This document shows positions 50,001 to 58,080 of a stretch of 64,000 bases of DNA, piece after piece. Location of the stretch: positions 186,001 to 250,000 of the forward strand of contig JALJCO010010529.1 of the NCBI GenBank assembly GCA_023101725.1, read 5' to 3'. Under the pieces are notes generated by a model, which was not told the origin of the DNA, searched no databases, and saw only the letters and a list, made by a program, of their open reading frames with translations. The DNA comes from Atherinomorus stipes. Its lineage: Eukaryota > Chordata > Actinopteri > Atheriniformes > Atherinidae. Numbering within the stretch: position 1 is the first letter of the stretch; every line of letters starts with the position of its first letter. The translations under genes and the position numbers were made by a program.

Positions 50001-53000
50001 GAGATTTGGATTTTTTTCCCCACTTACTGACAAAAATCTTCATTTAAAAACTGCATTTTGTGCTTACTTGTGTTATCTTTGTCTCACTTTAAAATTTGTT
50101 TGATGATCTGAAACATATAAATGTGAAAAACATGCAAAAATATAAGAAATCATGAAGGGAGCAAACACTTTTCACACAACTGTTCGTGTAACTGTGCTGT
50201 CATGTATGATATACATGCAACTGTGCTGTACTTCCACAGCATGAGGACATCTGCAGGTTCCCATCAGAAGAATTTTATGATGGAAAGCTGCGGACTGGTG
50301 CGGAGCAGCCGAGCAGCGTCCTGCGCGTGGAGGGCAGGGCGATGCCAGTGGTCTTTGGACATATAAAGGGGGAGACTGTGCGTCTGGTGGTGAAGACGGA
50401 CAAGGGCAACAACAATTCCAAAGCCAACCAGGTGGAGAGAGACAAAGTGGTAAGCACCAGACTCGTCCCAATAACACCCCACCCCCCCACCCCCCGGCTT
50501 CTTTTTAACCCTACCCCTAAATGTAGCGGGTTTCTAGCGAAGAGTTGTGGACATAACAAGGAATTGTGGGAAGTGGACATAACAAGGGGTAGAGGACATT
50601 ACAAGGAATGGTGGACATAACAAGGAGTAGTGGACATAACGAGGGGTAGTGGACATAACAAGGAATAGTGGACATAACAAGGAATTGTGGGAAGTGGACA
50701 TAACAAGGGGTAGTGGACATAATGGGGATTAGTGAACATAACGAGGAGTAGTGGACATAACGAGGAGTAGTGGACATAACGAGGAGTAGTGGACATAACG
50801 AGGGGTAGTGGACATAACAAGGGGTAGGGGACATAACGAGGAGTAGTGGACATAACGAGGGGTAGTGGACATAACGAGGGGTAGTGGACATAACGGGGAC
50901 TAGTAAACATAACGAGGAGTAGTGGACATAACGAGGTGTAAGGGACATAACGAGGGGTAGTGGACATAACAAGGGGTAGGGGACATAACGAGGAGTAGTG
51001 GACATAACGAGGGGTAGTGGACATAACGGGGACTAGTAAACATAACGAGGAGTAGTGGACATAACGGGGACTAGTAAACATAACGAGGAGTAGTGGACAT
51101 AACGAGGTGTAGGGGACATAACGAGGGGTAGTGGACATAAGGAGGGGTAGCACTTACATATCGGCTACATGGAGGGGATGAGCCAGGGAATATTTTATGA
51201 AGTTTTACCTTGGAGTAAAACAGTCTGTGGACCACCTTGTGTTGGATCAACTGAATCCTGACATTGACTGAACAAGACTTTATGCCCTCCTCGGGGCCTC
51301 TCCAGTTGTCATCATCAATTTGAACATTTAACTCTTCTTCCCAGGCCCGTTTGACATGATCAGTGTTTGTAGCTAATTCTTCAGAGGAAACGCCCGCAAA
51401 GCCTGAAACCAAGTGTTTAGACTCTGAAGAGTACAACAATTATTTAAGCAGCGGGATATCTTTGGGTAGTGTTTCGAAGGAGGGGATATTCTGTTTCATG
51501 TAGTCTCTTAACAGTAAATACCTGTAAAAATGACTTCTGACTAGGGAAAATCTCAATTGTAGCTGTTCAAAAGATGCAAAATGCCCGTCTACATAGAGGC
51601 CTTTTATAGTTACTACGCCCTTATGGCTCCACTCCTTGAAGGTGGAATCGGTCATAGACGGTGGAAAAGCATAATTTTGCCAAATTGGGGAGTGCATTGA
51701 CAGGTCAGGGAGCTTGCAAGCTTTCCTTATTTGGTTTCAAATCTTCTGAGTGTTAGACAGGACAAAGTGATCTCTCAAGTACACTCCTGGAAGCCTCGGA
51801 GCAGAAAAGAGAATAGCAGGGAGAGATGTTATGGTGATTAAGCTAACCTCAATCGCTAGCCAAGGTGGTAAGTCCGACTGGTCTGTTTGATGATAAGCTT
51901 GTTGCCAAAAGGTCAGGACCCTGGCATTAGCTGCCCAGTAGTAACAGTCAATTCTTCTGAATTGACTGTCAGTCAATTCAGCAGGTATATTTAAAGCTTT
52001 TAATTAACTATACATTGCTGGGCAGTGAACCACAGTCATTATCGTTAACTAAAACGAAAATCGAAAACTAAATTTGAAAAAACATTTCTGTTGACTAAAA
52101 TAAAAATAAAATGTTTTTTAAAGCACATAACTGAAACTGTAATGTCTTTACAAAATTACCTAAAACTAAATAAAATTATTGTAAAAACGGCCATTTTAAG
52201 TCTTTGTAAATGTATTTAATTCATGAGCCTTTTGGGTCATGAAATCTATTTAATCTGTTTACTTCCAACTAGCGGTTTTACTCCAGGTGTCTGCTCCATA
52301 TGACATTAACGGTCCGTGACATCAAGCTCACTGGGTCACGCCAGCTTAGGGATGCTATGGTGAAAGTTGGGACAAAGCAGCAGAGTCCATGTTAACGACA
52401 AAAGTAAGAGCCTTGTAGCAAAAGCAGGAGACACAAGACGTGAGACAACAGCATGCATGATGGCCTGCTTCCATTCAGCCCTGTCTCATGAAAGGGTTAA
52501 GCCCCGTTTCCACCCGCGGGTCTGGGTCGGGCTGGGCAGGATATGGTGGGTTTTGGTATGAATGTGTTGATTTTACACTGCGTCCCCACAGCAACTGTCT
52601 CCACCTGGAGGTGGAGTGTTTACCGGACAGCGCTGCTACATGATTGCGTGACATCATCACCGTGTAACACCTTTTAACCAAAACGCCACAGCACACGTGT
52701 TTTTACACCGGGTCACGCGGGAAGTGACGGATTTTTCAACAAATCAGCAGAGCACTGTGTGTTAGCTCCACCTCCAGATCGGTTAGATCAGTACCCCTAC
52801 GGAAGAGTACCAAAAAAGTAGGCCGGGTCAGGTTGGATATAATTGTACCCGCCCCAAGTTTTTATCTGTGGAAACGCAAAAAAAAAAACGTGGACTGATT
52901 CGGCATGACCCAACTCAGGCCTGCTGGTGGAAACGGGGCTTTAGTGTTCATGCCTGTCGGCTGTGTTGGTTTTTACCCAGCATGCTAGCAACCAGCTTCA

Positions 53001-56000
53001 GAAGCAGCATGTGTGGGCTGCTGTGTTTGTTCCTGGATGGCTGTTCATGAGTCCTCTGAATATGTTGTAAAAATTGTGTCTTGTTGAGTTTTTCTTATAT
53101 AACTTTTTGATTATTTTTAATGTCACACCAGATAAATGCCCATAATTTACTAAAAAAAAAAGAAGAAAGAAATAGCAAACACTGACACTAATAAAAACTA
53201 AACTTAAACTAAGCATTTTCCAGTAAAAAACAAAACAAAAAAACTAATAAAAACTAGCAAACATGCTCAAAAAACTAACTGAAATTAACTTGATTAAAAA
53301 ACAAAAAGTCAAAACTATATAAAACTGACATTGCGCAAAAAACCCCAGAATCCGAAAGTATCTTCATCAGGGTACCCCCAGATATGCCTAATGCAGAGTC
53401 ATATCTGTTGACGATACTCTCCGAACATGACATTTTCTGATTTTATATCCAGAGCATGTCAACTCCGGCCATGGGACCACTTTTCCACAGGCAGAATCTG
53501 TAGTCAGATTTGCTCCGGATATGGGATATCAGCCAAGGCCCATAACCGGAGAGTATCACAACACTCGTGATATCTGTGGTCCGGATGCTTCAGGATTCTA
53601 CTCATGTCATATCTGTTGATTTCTGGAGTACCTATACCAGTCATATCTGGGGTCAGGATTCTGCACATATGGCTGCAGGACATATTTGGAGTCCTTACTC
53701 AGGAGATATCTGTTGTCTGGATACTTCAGGATTCTTTTCATATCTGTTGATACCATATACAAGGATGTGTGTGTGCGCGATCTAAGAAGAGAGACAGCAT
53801 CACCACTGTCCTCATGTCGCTCACTGGCTGCCGGTGAAGTTCTGCATCGAGTATAAGATTCTTTTGTATGTTTTTAATGCTCTTAAAAGTGCAGCCCCCC
53901 CCCCCCCCCCCGTACATTGTTGAGCTCCTCTGTCCGTACAACCCCACCAGATGCCTCAGATCTACTGATCAACTGATTTTAAATATGCTATACAAATAAA
54001 TTTGATTTGATTTGATCTGGTCCCGGGCCCAGCAGAGATCGTCGGCTGGCCCGTGTCCACGTCTTCAACAGCGACGTGTTCCCCCTGCAGGTAGAGATTG
54101 CTGAAATGTTGGTGCAGACAGCGAAGGTGGAGGAGAGAAGCATTGTGGTGCTTTCACCCTACAACGCCCAGGTATCAGACATCAGTGAGGAGCTGAAGAG
54201 GAGGAACCTGAGAGGAATCACAGTCACCACCATCACCAAGAGCCAAGGTAAGTAGACCAAACACCTCCCTGAAGGTCAGCTCTGAGACAACAGAGCACCT
54301 TCTCTGATTGGTGGATTGTGTATCTGTCGGATGCAAATATTAAGAAAATCGAACTCAGTTTGAGAAAATAAACATCGCAAAATCACAAGACGGAATTTTG
54401 TCACTGATGTGAACGCTGCCGTTGACTTGACATTAATTTGATTAAAGCTGTTGCTGTGCAAATCTTTTGGATGAAATATTCGGAGTAGGTGTGTAAGGGC
54501 CTTTACAGCGTTGTTTCAACTAGGGCTGAACGATTTTGGGAAAAAAATCTAATTGTCATTTTTTTCACCAATATTGCATTTGCGATATAAAAAGGCAGCT
54601 TTTGTTTGCATCTGCCTCCCATGCAGGATTTCCCCGTGAAATACAGGAAGCATCAGTGTAACAAAAACATGATTAACCAATGAATCCCTTTAGGAAGCAA
54701 GAACTTAGAGATATCTTTCTCTTTTTTTCAACCTGGACCTTTATTTCTTTTTTCTTTTTTTGGACCTTTTTTAAAGAAAAAAAAAAGGAGGAAAGAAAAG
54801 AGTGAGCATCTTGCAATGTTGAATTTCCCTTCTGGGATAAATAAAGTATTTTTCATTTCATTCATTTTATTTCTAGGAGTTTTATTTCTGGACTTTCCAC
54901 AGAGACACTTTGCACAGATCTTTAGACATCTTTACTAAATTTATATTCTATAGATAAAACAATATTTTTGAGGGGCCAAAGATCACATAAAGTTTCGGGC
55001 CAAGTGTTTGTAAAAAATCCTGCGGCATTCAGTCCGCTATTGTGGGGAAGAGAAGATCAATTTTAACCAAATGTCTTTCTGCTGGTATTTTTCTCTTCAG
55101 AATGTAATAATGTAATAAATGTACAAACACCAAACAAGAAGGAAAAAAAGACGAACGAAACGAGCGGTGACTCACACCAAAGTAGGGAAACTACAGTGGG
55201 AAAGCCTGAACGTGGAAGCAATATTTTGGCTGTTCCTAAGCTCTCCGTAGATTCTGCGTAGCCTCTGCATAGGCTCTGCATAGGCTCTGCGTAGTTTTTG
55301 CAAAGGCTCTGCATAAGCTCTGCGTAGGTTTTGCGTAGGCTCTGCATAAGCTCTGCATAGGCTCTGCGTAGTTTTTGCATAGGCTCTGCATAGGCTCTGC
55401 GTAGGTTTTGCGTAGGCTCTGCATAAGCTCTGCGTAGGTTTTGCGTAGGCTCTGCATAGGCTCTGCGTAGTTTTTGCATAGGCTCTGCGTAGGTTTTGCG
55501 TAGGCTCTGCATAAGCTCTGCGTAGGTTTTCCGTAGGCTCTGCATAGGCTCTGCGTAGTTTTTGCATAGGCTCTGCATAGGCTCTGCGTAGGTTTTGCGT
55601 AGGCTCTGCATAAGCTCTGCGTAGGTTTTGCGTAGGCTCTGCGTAGGCTCTGCATAGGCTCTGCGTAGGTTTTGCGTAGGCTCTGTGTAGGCTCTGCATA
55701 AGCTCTGCGTAGGTTTTGCGTAGCCTCTGCATAGGCTCTGCATAAGCTCTGCGTAGGTTTTGCGTAGCCTCTGCATAGGCTCTGTGTAGGCTCTGCATAG
55801 GCTCTGCGTAGGTTTTGCGTAGGCTCTGTGTAGGCTCTGCATAGGCTCTGCGTAGGTTTTGCGTAGCCTCTGCATAGGCTCTGTGTAGGCTCTGCATAGG
55901 CTCTGCATAGGCTCTGCGTAGGTTTTGCGTAGGCTCTGCGTAGGCTCTGCATAGGCTCTGCATAGGCTCTGCGTAGGTTTTGCGTAGGCTCTGCATAGGC

Positions 56001-57774
56001 TCTGTGTAGGTTTTGCGTATGCTCTGCATAGGCTCTGCGTAGGTTTTGCGTAGGCTCTGCATAGGCTCTGTGTAGGTTTTGCGTAGGCTCTGTGTAGGTT
56101 TTGCATAGGCTCTGCGTAGGTTTTCTGTAGGCTCTGCATAGGCTCTGCGTAGGTTTTCCGTAGGCTCTGCGTAGGTTTTGTGTAGGCTCTGCATAGGCTC
56201 TGCTTAGGCTCTGCATAGGCTCTACGTAGGTTTTGCGTATGCTCTGCATAGGCCCTGCGTAGGTTTTCCGTAGGCTCTGCATAGGCTCTGCGTAGGTTTT
56301 CCGTAGGCTCTGCGTAGGTTTTGTGTAGGCTCTGCATAGGCTCTGCATAGGCTCTGCATAGGCTCTGCGTAGGTTTTGCGTAGGCTCTGCATAGGCTCTG
56401 CATAGGCTCTGCGTAGGTTTTGCGTAGGCTCTGTGTAGGTTTTGCGTAGGCTCTGCGTAGGCTCTGCGTAGGTTTTGCGTAGGTTCTGCGTAGGTTTTGC
56501 GTAGGCTCTGCATAGGCTCTGCGTAGGTTTTGCGTAGGCTCTGTGTAGGTTTTGCGTAGGCTCTGCGTAGGCTCTGCGTAGGTTTTGCGTAGGTTCTGCG
56601 TAGGTTTTGCGTAGGCTCTGCGTAGGTTTTGCGTAGGTTCTGCGTAGGTTTTGCGTAGGCTCTGCGTAGGTTTTGCGTAGGTTCTGCGTAGGTTTTGCGT
56701 AGGCTCTGCAAAGCCTCTGCTTAGTTTGGAATTTCATGCATCATAATTTTCTGCGTTGCTCCTCCTCCTCCTCTGCTTAGCCGCTGTCTGTCAGCTTCAC
56801 ACACTTCGGTTTGTGAACTTTGGACAAGAATTTCACTTGTGTTAAAACCATCAGTTGAACATGTCTGTGGTCATTTTTGCTGTGTGTGACGGAAAGATTG
56901 TTCTGAACTGACATCCTGCTGATCATGATGTCAGATGTGACCTGTTTCACTCGTGGAAAGCTCAAACAAGCTCTTGTTGTTTTAGGGAGTGAGTGGCGTT
57001 ACGTCATCTTGTCGACGGTGTGCTCCCTCCCAAGCAAAGAGATCCCGACTGAACCCGAGCGTGCTTGGTTGTCCAAACATTTGGGCTTTGTGGGAGACCC
57101 CAACCAGATAAATGTGGCCATTACCAGGGCCAAGGAGGGACTCTGCATCATTGGTGAGACCACGCACCTCTTTTCCAGAAGTGATAATTGCAAAGTAAAT
57201 CAGCCATTCAGGGGTTACCTGAATGGCTGATTTATTTTACAATTATCACATAAATACAAAAAGTGAAGAAAAAACTGGAATGAAATAAAATGTCAAATAG
57301 ATTGACAAAATTGACAAGTAAGAATAAATTATATTAAAAAATGAATACATAAAAAAGGCAGACTAAAAGCAAATAAATGAATAAATCAGTTTAATAAGAT
57401 AAATAGAATAAAATGAAATAAGGGCCAGAGATGGTTTGTTGCAAGTTGGGGGGGGGGGGGGGGGGGGGTGTAAATGTGTTTCCACCACCACAAGGTGGCG
57501 TCAGTTTACCAAACTCTTCACTAGGAAAGACCAGAAACGGCTCTGGTACAAAGAGTTGATGCTGATGGAAAACAGAAGAACCATCCAGAAGCAGCGAGTT
57601 GTGATCACGTCTGTGCCCATCTGCAGGAATAACGCTGCTGTTTTTGCTTCTTGTCTGAAAGGCAACCAGAAGCTGCTGAGACGCAACAGGACGTGGAGAC
57701 GGCTCCTCCAGGTCTACAGCAGTCTCCGTGCGGTCACCAAAGCGAAGAATATTTCAGTTCACGGTCACAACTGA
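27255..57774 (+). CDS. helz2: helz2: helicase with zinc fingers 2, 19 coding exons, 2898 aa
   Basis: Coding exons by my splicing: 27255-28606, 28685-28868, 28954-29061, 32685-33199, 33293-33916, 34887-35685, 36116-36191, 36311-39710, 40412-40497, 40658-40795, 40878-41039, 41114-41258, 42912-43028, 43501-43693, 48547-48696, 50240-50449, 54091-54247, 56986-57153, 57662-57774. Phases agree at every junction and the total, 8697 nt, is divisible by three. Order: Cys-rich zinc modules (about 1-510), SF1 helicase 1 (Walker A 895-902, DEAS from 1023), RNB exoribonuclease (catalytic Asp 1601, 1607, 1609, 1610), SF1 helicase 2 (Walker A 2425-2432, DECA from 2612). This architecture is unique to HELZ2; the human protein is somewhat shorter (about 2650 aa). 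In mammals HELZ2 is interferon-induced, coactivates PPAR receptors and is a 3'-5' exoribonuclease. All introns are GT-AG except intron 5, which is GC-AG. No frameshift or stop was found. Confidence 0.94.
29381..30494 (+). repeat. Dispersed repeat copy A (helz2 intron 3), split by a hAT MITE
   Basis: Starts TTAA then CCCTGGTTTTCC (TTAA at 29377-29380). It matches in reverse 47638-47976 along most of its length: shared blocks include GCAGATCTCCACCCAGAAACG and TTTATTTTCA. Between the halves sits a 740-bp hAT-type insertion (29632-30371). The TTAA plus CCCTGG boundary is piggyBac-like. No coding capacity. Confidence 0.7.
29632..30371. mobile_element. hAT-type MITE, 740 bp, with perfect 8-bp TSD
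   Basis: Ends are TAGGGATGCACCGA and its inverted partner; flanking GGAGAGGG is present on both sides (29624-29631 and 30372-30379). Eight-base duplications are the hAT hallmark. The interior has CGGCCGAT words and an internal AT/ATAC microsatellite at 30190-30250. No transposase. Copy B of the host repeat (near 47754-47767) shows the unoccupied site. Confidence 0.92.
30592..30645 (+). pseudogene. Tc1-type transposase scrap
   Basis: A 54-bp stretch translates to a KWGGGSAMFWGRFAAS-like motif, recognisable from the middle of Tc1 transposases (VKHGGGSVMVWGCFAAS at 49130-49327 is the same motif). Nothing else of the element is recognisable next to it. A nearby ORF at 30913-31149 is unassigned. 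Confidence 0.5.
31264..31415. mobile_element. Fragment of a common fish MITE
   Basis: The segment with CCTGGTCCTCAAGGGCCGGT, ATCCTGCAGG and CAACACACCTGGCTCC resembles a widespread fish non-autonomous repeat. It is followed at 31463-31506 by a short tandem of GACCAGTCC/GACCAGCCC. Confidence 0.5.
31584..32095. repeat. Minisatellite, about 60-bp unit with variable G run, 8 copies
   Basis: Units contain ATGGTTATATGAACGTTG, TTAACACTGGGAGA, a G run and TAAACATCACTGC. The G run varies from about 8 to 18 between copies, which sets the unit length. It lies in helz2 intron 3. Confidence 0.95.
32385..32535 (-). mobile_element. Fragment related to the 52-53 kb AT-rich element
   Basis: Words such as TTTTCGTTAATGAAATTAGC and CATTAACTTTCGTTATAGTTTT correspond in reverse to the CGTTAACTAAAACGAAAA words at 52035-52080. 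Confidence 0.45.
32685..33916 (+). CDS. helz2: helz2 exons 4-5: linker and helicase 1 motif I
   Basis: Exon 4 (32685-33199) and exon 5 (33293-33916) encode the beta-rich linker and the start of helicase 1. The Q-like region NPKQQAAVAFI precedes the Walker A IYGPFGTGKTFTLATAA (residues 895-902 for GPFGTGKT), which binds the ATP phosphates. The short intron 4 (93 nt) has a C run of about 29 bases as its polypyrimidine tract. Exon 5 ends at a GCAAGT donor, giving a Ser codon across the junction. Confidence 0.92.
33258..33287. repeat. Poly-C tract in helz2 intron 4
   Basis: About 29 consecutive C, ending six bases before the AG acceptor of exon 5, so it doubles as the polypyrimidine tract. Confidence 0.95.
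33917..34886 (+). other. helz2: helz2 intron 5 (GC-AG) with a MITE at about 34227-34690
   Basis: Donor GCAAGT at 33917-33922, acceptor TCCCTCTCAG ending 34886. The inner segment 34227-34690 starts ACACTCTAAGAAAT and ends TTTTTTGAGTGAAT, an imperfect inverted pair typical of a common fish non-autonomous element. Confidence 0.7.
34887..36191 (+). CDS. helz2: helz2 exons 6-7: helicase 1 motifs Ia-IV
   Basis: Exon 6 (34887-35685) restores the expected Ser-Ala-Asp-Leu-Tyr continuation of motif Ia, then carries motif II LIDEASQM (Asp1023, Glu1024), motif III VVLAGDHMQMGPQL and motif IV DNYRS. Exon 7 (36116-36191, 76 nt) leads with a short helix into motif V. Asp-Glu coordinate Mg-ATP, so helicase 1 looks catalytically competent. 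Confidence 0.93.
36311..39710 (+). CDS. helz2: helz2 exon 8: helicase 1 end and RNB domain
   Basis: A single 3.4-kb exon. It completes helicase 1 (motif V ending GKQFRAVILT, motif VI NTAMTRAQSQVVVVGD), crosses an acidic Ser/Glu-rich linker and a cold-shock-like beta region, and encodes the RNB nuclease. DPAEARDLDD gives Asp1601, 1607, 1609 and 1610, the four metal-binding aspartates of RNase II/R enzymes. GIHISDVASFV, MFPQSLSTGCLSLLSGQ and SPIRRYMD (from 1924, with Arg1927 and Arg1928) are the other conserved RNB blocks. A C-terminal S1-like/OB region follows. RNB enzymes degrade RNA 3'-5'; all visible catalytic residues are intact. Confidence 0.94.
39719..40333. mobile_element. MITE with GTTTCCACC ends, helz2 intron 8
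   Basis: Left end AGCCCCGTTTCCACCAG, right end the inverted form of AGGCCTAGTTTCCACCAG. Flanks are TTT and TTG, imperfect for a 3-bp duplication. Same family as 52500-52940. Confidence 0.75.
40412..41258 (+). CDS. helz2: helz2 exons 9-12: helicase 2 motif I region
   Basis: Exons 40412-40497, 40658-40795, 40878-41039 and 41114-41258. The Q motif (LNDSQSHAVATAL) and Walker A GPPGTGKT (residues 2425-2432) are split by intron 10 between Gly and its remaining bases. VILYCGPSNKSVDVVAEYL is motif Ia. A Lys/Asp-rich insert (DPKDKDKDKK) follows motif I. The fold is the Upf1/SMUBP2-type SF1B helicase. Confidence 0.92.
41520..42321. mobile_element. hAT-type MITE, 802 bp, perfect TSD, helz2 intron 12
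   Basis: Ends TAGGGTTGTCA and the inverted form of TAGTGTTGTCA. Flanks CCTTATGC at 41512-41519 and 42322-42329 are identical. No transposase is encoded. Confidence 0.93.
42912..43693 (+). CDS. helz2: helz2 exons 13-14: helicase 2 motif II
   Basis: Exons 42912-43028 and 43501-43693 flank a 472-nt intron that holds a hAT-type MITE. Exon 14 encodes QHDIILCTCTQSS (motif Ic/Ib-like) and motif II as IDECAMATEP (Asp2612, Glu2613). The usual third residue Ala is Cys here, a mild change outside the catalytic acid pair. Confidence 0.9.
43051..43413. mobile_element. hAT-type MITE, 363 bp, helz2 intron 13
   Basis: Ends TAGGGCTGCCATGATTAG and the inverted partner ending GGCAGCCCTA; internal GACTAATCGACTAATCG words are typical of a common fish hAT family. 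Flanks CTAACTAT and CTAACTAA agree at 7 of 8 positions. Confidence 0.9.
43935..43968. other. Perfect 15-bp hairpin, helz2 intron 14
   Basis: AAGTCCAGTATTATC, four-base loop AGCC, then its exact complement. Likely a relic of a palindromic repeat. A fragment with GATATTGTAGCGATATC words (44025-44130) follows and resembles another common fish element. Confidence 0.7.
46345..46660 (+). repeat. Dispersed repeat, copy C (unoccupied sites)
   Basis: Matches 63360-63793 in reverse, for instance AAACCCAAAACGCGTCTTGG-type sequence near 46500 and ACGTGTGTTGTTGAT near 46563. It lacks both insertions seen in copy D, so it shows a single GTCCTCAG (46585-46592) and an intact TTAA (46454-46457). Confidence 0.8.
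46675..46790 (+). pseudogene. BED-type zinc finger remnant
   Basis: The frame reads VRCKLYGKDYAF...SRMQAHLEKK, resembling the BED finger of hAT transposases with the second Cys changed to Tyr. An A run of 15 bases and stops follow. It lies just downstream of repeat copy C, which may be the 5' part of the same hAT-like element. Confidence 0.45.
47638..47976 (-). repeat. Dispersed repeat copy B (helz2 intron 14)
   Basis: Reverse-oriented relative of 29381-30494 without the hAT insertion. Its right boundary reads GGAAAACCAGGG then TTAA (47977-47980). Its left end carries about 22 bp (GGGTAAAACTTCGGACTC...) inverted relative to the corresponding end of copy A. Confidence 0.7.
48547..50449 (+). 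CDS. helz2: helz2 exons 15-16: helicase 2 motifs III-IV
   Basis: Exon 15 (48547-48696) carries motif III VLIGDHKQLRPIV and motif IV LDTQYRM. Exon 16 (50240-50449) continues with HEDICRFPSEEFYDGKL, typical of Upf1-like helicases. They are separated by an intron that consists mostly of a Tc1-like element. Both exons are whole codons in length (150 and 210 nt). Confidence 0.93.
48744..50182 (-). mobile_element. Tc1-like transposon, 1.44 kb, defective, helz2 intron 15
   Basis: Ends CAGTTGTGTGAAAA and the inverted CAACTG end are near-identical. Minus-strand transposase pieces are found at 49426-49662 (DNA-binding part), 49130-49327 (core, with VKHGGGSVMVWGCFAAS) and 48684-49010 (EWPSQSPHLNPIEMLWHDL, where the usual Asp of DLNPIE is His). 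Frame breaks separate them. The outside TA dinucleotides are mutated (TG and TT). Confidence 0.92.
50540..51152. repeat. Minisatellite, 19-bp unit, about 30 copies
   Basis: Tandem GTAGTGGACATAACGAGGA/G units with variants (AAGGGG, GGGGACTAGTAAAC). It lies in helz2 intron 16 and abuts the L1 fragment that follows. Minus-strand ORFs of 162-184 codons over it are artefacts. Confidence 0.95.
51153..51995 (-). pseudogene. L1/Tx1-type LINE ORF2 C-terminal fragment
   Basis: Minus-strand frames at 51737-51976, 51440-51697 and 51071-51439 read in order as the region after the reverse transcriptase in fish L1-type ORF2 (WAANARVLTFWQQAYHQ, LLLRDYMKQNIPSF, WEEELNVQIDDDNWRG). Frames change between them, so it is dead. 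Its 3' end runs into the 19-bp minisatellite. Confidence 0.75.
52030..53335. mobile_element. AT-rich non-autonomous element, helz2 intron 16
   Basis: Edges are rich in CGTTAACTAAAACGAAAA and AACTAACTGAAATTAACTTG words, typical of a widespread fish repeat. No TIR could be fixed exactly. It is interrupted by the MITE at 52500-52940. Confidence 0.5.
52500..52940. mobile_element. 441-bp MITE with 3-bp TTA duplication
   Basis: Ends AGCCCCGTTTCCACC and inverted GGTGGAAACGGGGCT; TTA on both sides (52497-52499 and 52941-52943). A TTA duplication suggests PIF/Harbinger-type mobilisation. No coding capacity. Confidence 0.85.
53795..54013 (+). mobile_element. LINE 3' end with TTTGA tail
   Basis: Frame pieces resemble the last reverse-transcriptase region of L2/Rex1-type LINEs (HWLPVKF, RIEYKILLYVFNALKS), interrupted by a poly-C run at 53892-53910. 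The end is GCTATACAAATAAATTTGAT plus TTTGA repeats. Confidence 0.7.
54091..57153 (+). CDS. helz2: helz2 exons 17-18: helicase 2 motifs V-VI
   Basis: Exon 17 (54091-54247) has SIVVLSPYNAQ and TVTTITKSQG; exon 18 (56986-57153) completes motif V with SEWRYVILS and motif VI with NVAITRAKEGLCIIG, whose Arg contacts ATP gamma-phosphate in SF1 helicases. The 2.7-kb intron between them contains an 11-bp minisatellite of 1.5 kb. Confidence 0.93.
54522..54605. mobile_element. One end of a hAT-type element
   Basis: TAGGGCTGAACGATTTTGGG followed by TTGCATTTGCGATAT matches the well-known end of a fish hAT family. The opposite end was not found. Confidence 0.5.
55238..56727. repeat. Minisatellite, 11-bp unit, about 135 copies
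   Basis: Tandem CTCTGCATAGG, CTCTGCGTAGG and TTTTGCGTAGG undecamers throughout 1.5 kb of helz2 intron 17. Neither complement contains a stop in any minus-strand frame, giving overlapping ORFs of up to 491 codons with an 11-residue period. These are not genes. Confidence 0.97.
57181..57249. other. Near-perfect 32-bp hairpin in the last helz2 intron
   Basis: Arms 57181-57212 and 57218-57249 are complementary at 30 of 32 positions (both mismatches are G-T-compatible transitions) around a five-base loop GGTTA. It starts 27 bases after the exon 18 donor. Size (69 nt) fits a microRNA precursor or a tiny palindromic transposon. Confidence 0.85.
57449..57472. repeat. Poly-G run in helz2 intron 18
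   Basis: An uninterrupted run of about 22 G, a candidate G-quadruplex in the transcript. Confidence 0.93.
57662..57774 (+). CDS. helz2: helz2 exon 19: C-terminal tail
   Basis: The acceptor at 57661 follows a T/C-rich tract and rejoins the frame as IIGNQKLLRRNRTWRRLLQVY, the conserved end of this helicase family, then 20 less conserved residues and TGA at 57772-57774. The open frame upstream of 57662 is intronic. Confidence 0.88.
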
Positions 57775-58080
57775 TGCTCTGATCTCTCATCAGCGAGCGG
57801 AAACAGGCTTTTCACCGTCTCTTTCCATTATTTAAGCAGGCAGATTCAGAAAACTGTGGTTCCGGTGCAGACCAGCGTGTTAACGGAGTTCAGGTCTGTT
57901 TGTATCTTTGCTGAAGCTCTTAAACGTGCAGATCTCTACCGCATCACCGCAGGTTTTTAATGTCGTTTTATGTGGTTTCTAATCATGGCTCGGGTTTTAA
58001 GTTTTCTGTGATTTTTTAACTCTGTGATGTTTTCAAAATTTTTGATTCTTATTAAATAAAGATCTGAACATCTTTGCATT
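57775..58080 (+). terminator. helz2: helz2 3' UTR and polyadenylation signal
   Basis: A canonical AATAAA lies at 58055-58060 in TTAAATAAAG, 281 bases after the stop. A GT-rich tract (GTTTGTCATCATCATTGTA) follows about 20 bases later, as expected for a cleavage site near 58075-58080. Confidence 0.7.

Noticed and set aside
55063..56711. Minus-strand ORFs of 340-491 codons in all three frames
   Set aside because: They are produced by the stop-free 11-bp minisatellite in helz2 intron 17; identical repeats in three frames cannot all be genes.
57436..57661. Open frame upstream of helz2 exon 19
   Set aside because: Starts in a poly-G run and is not needed: the acceptor at 57661 restores the conserved helicase end in phase.
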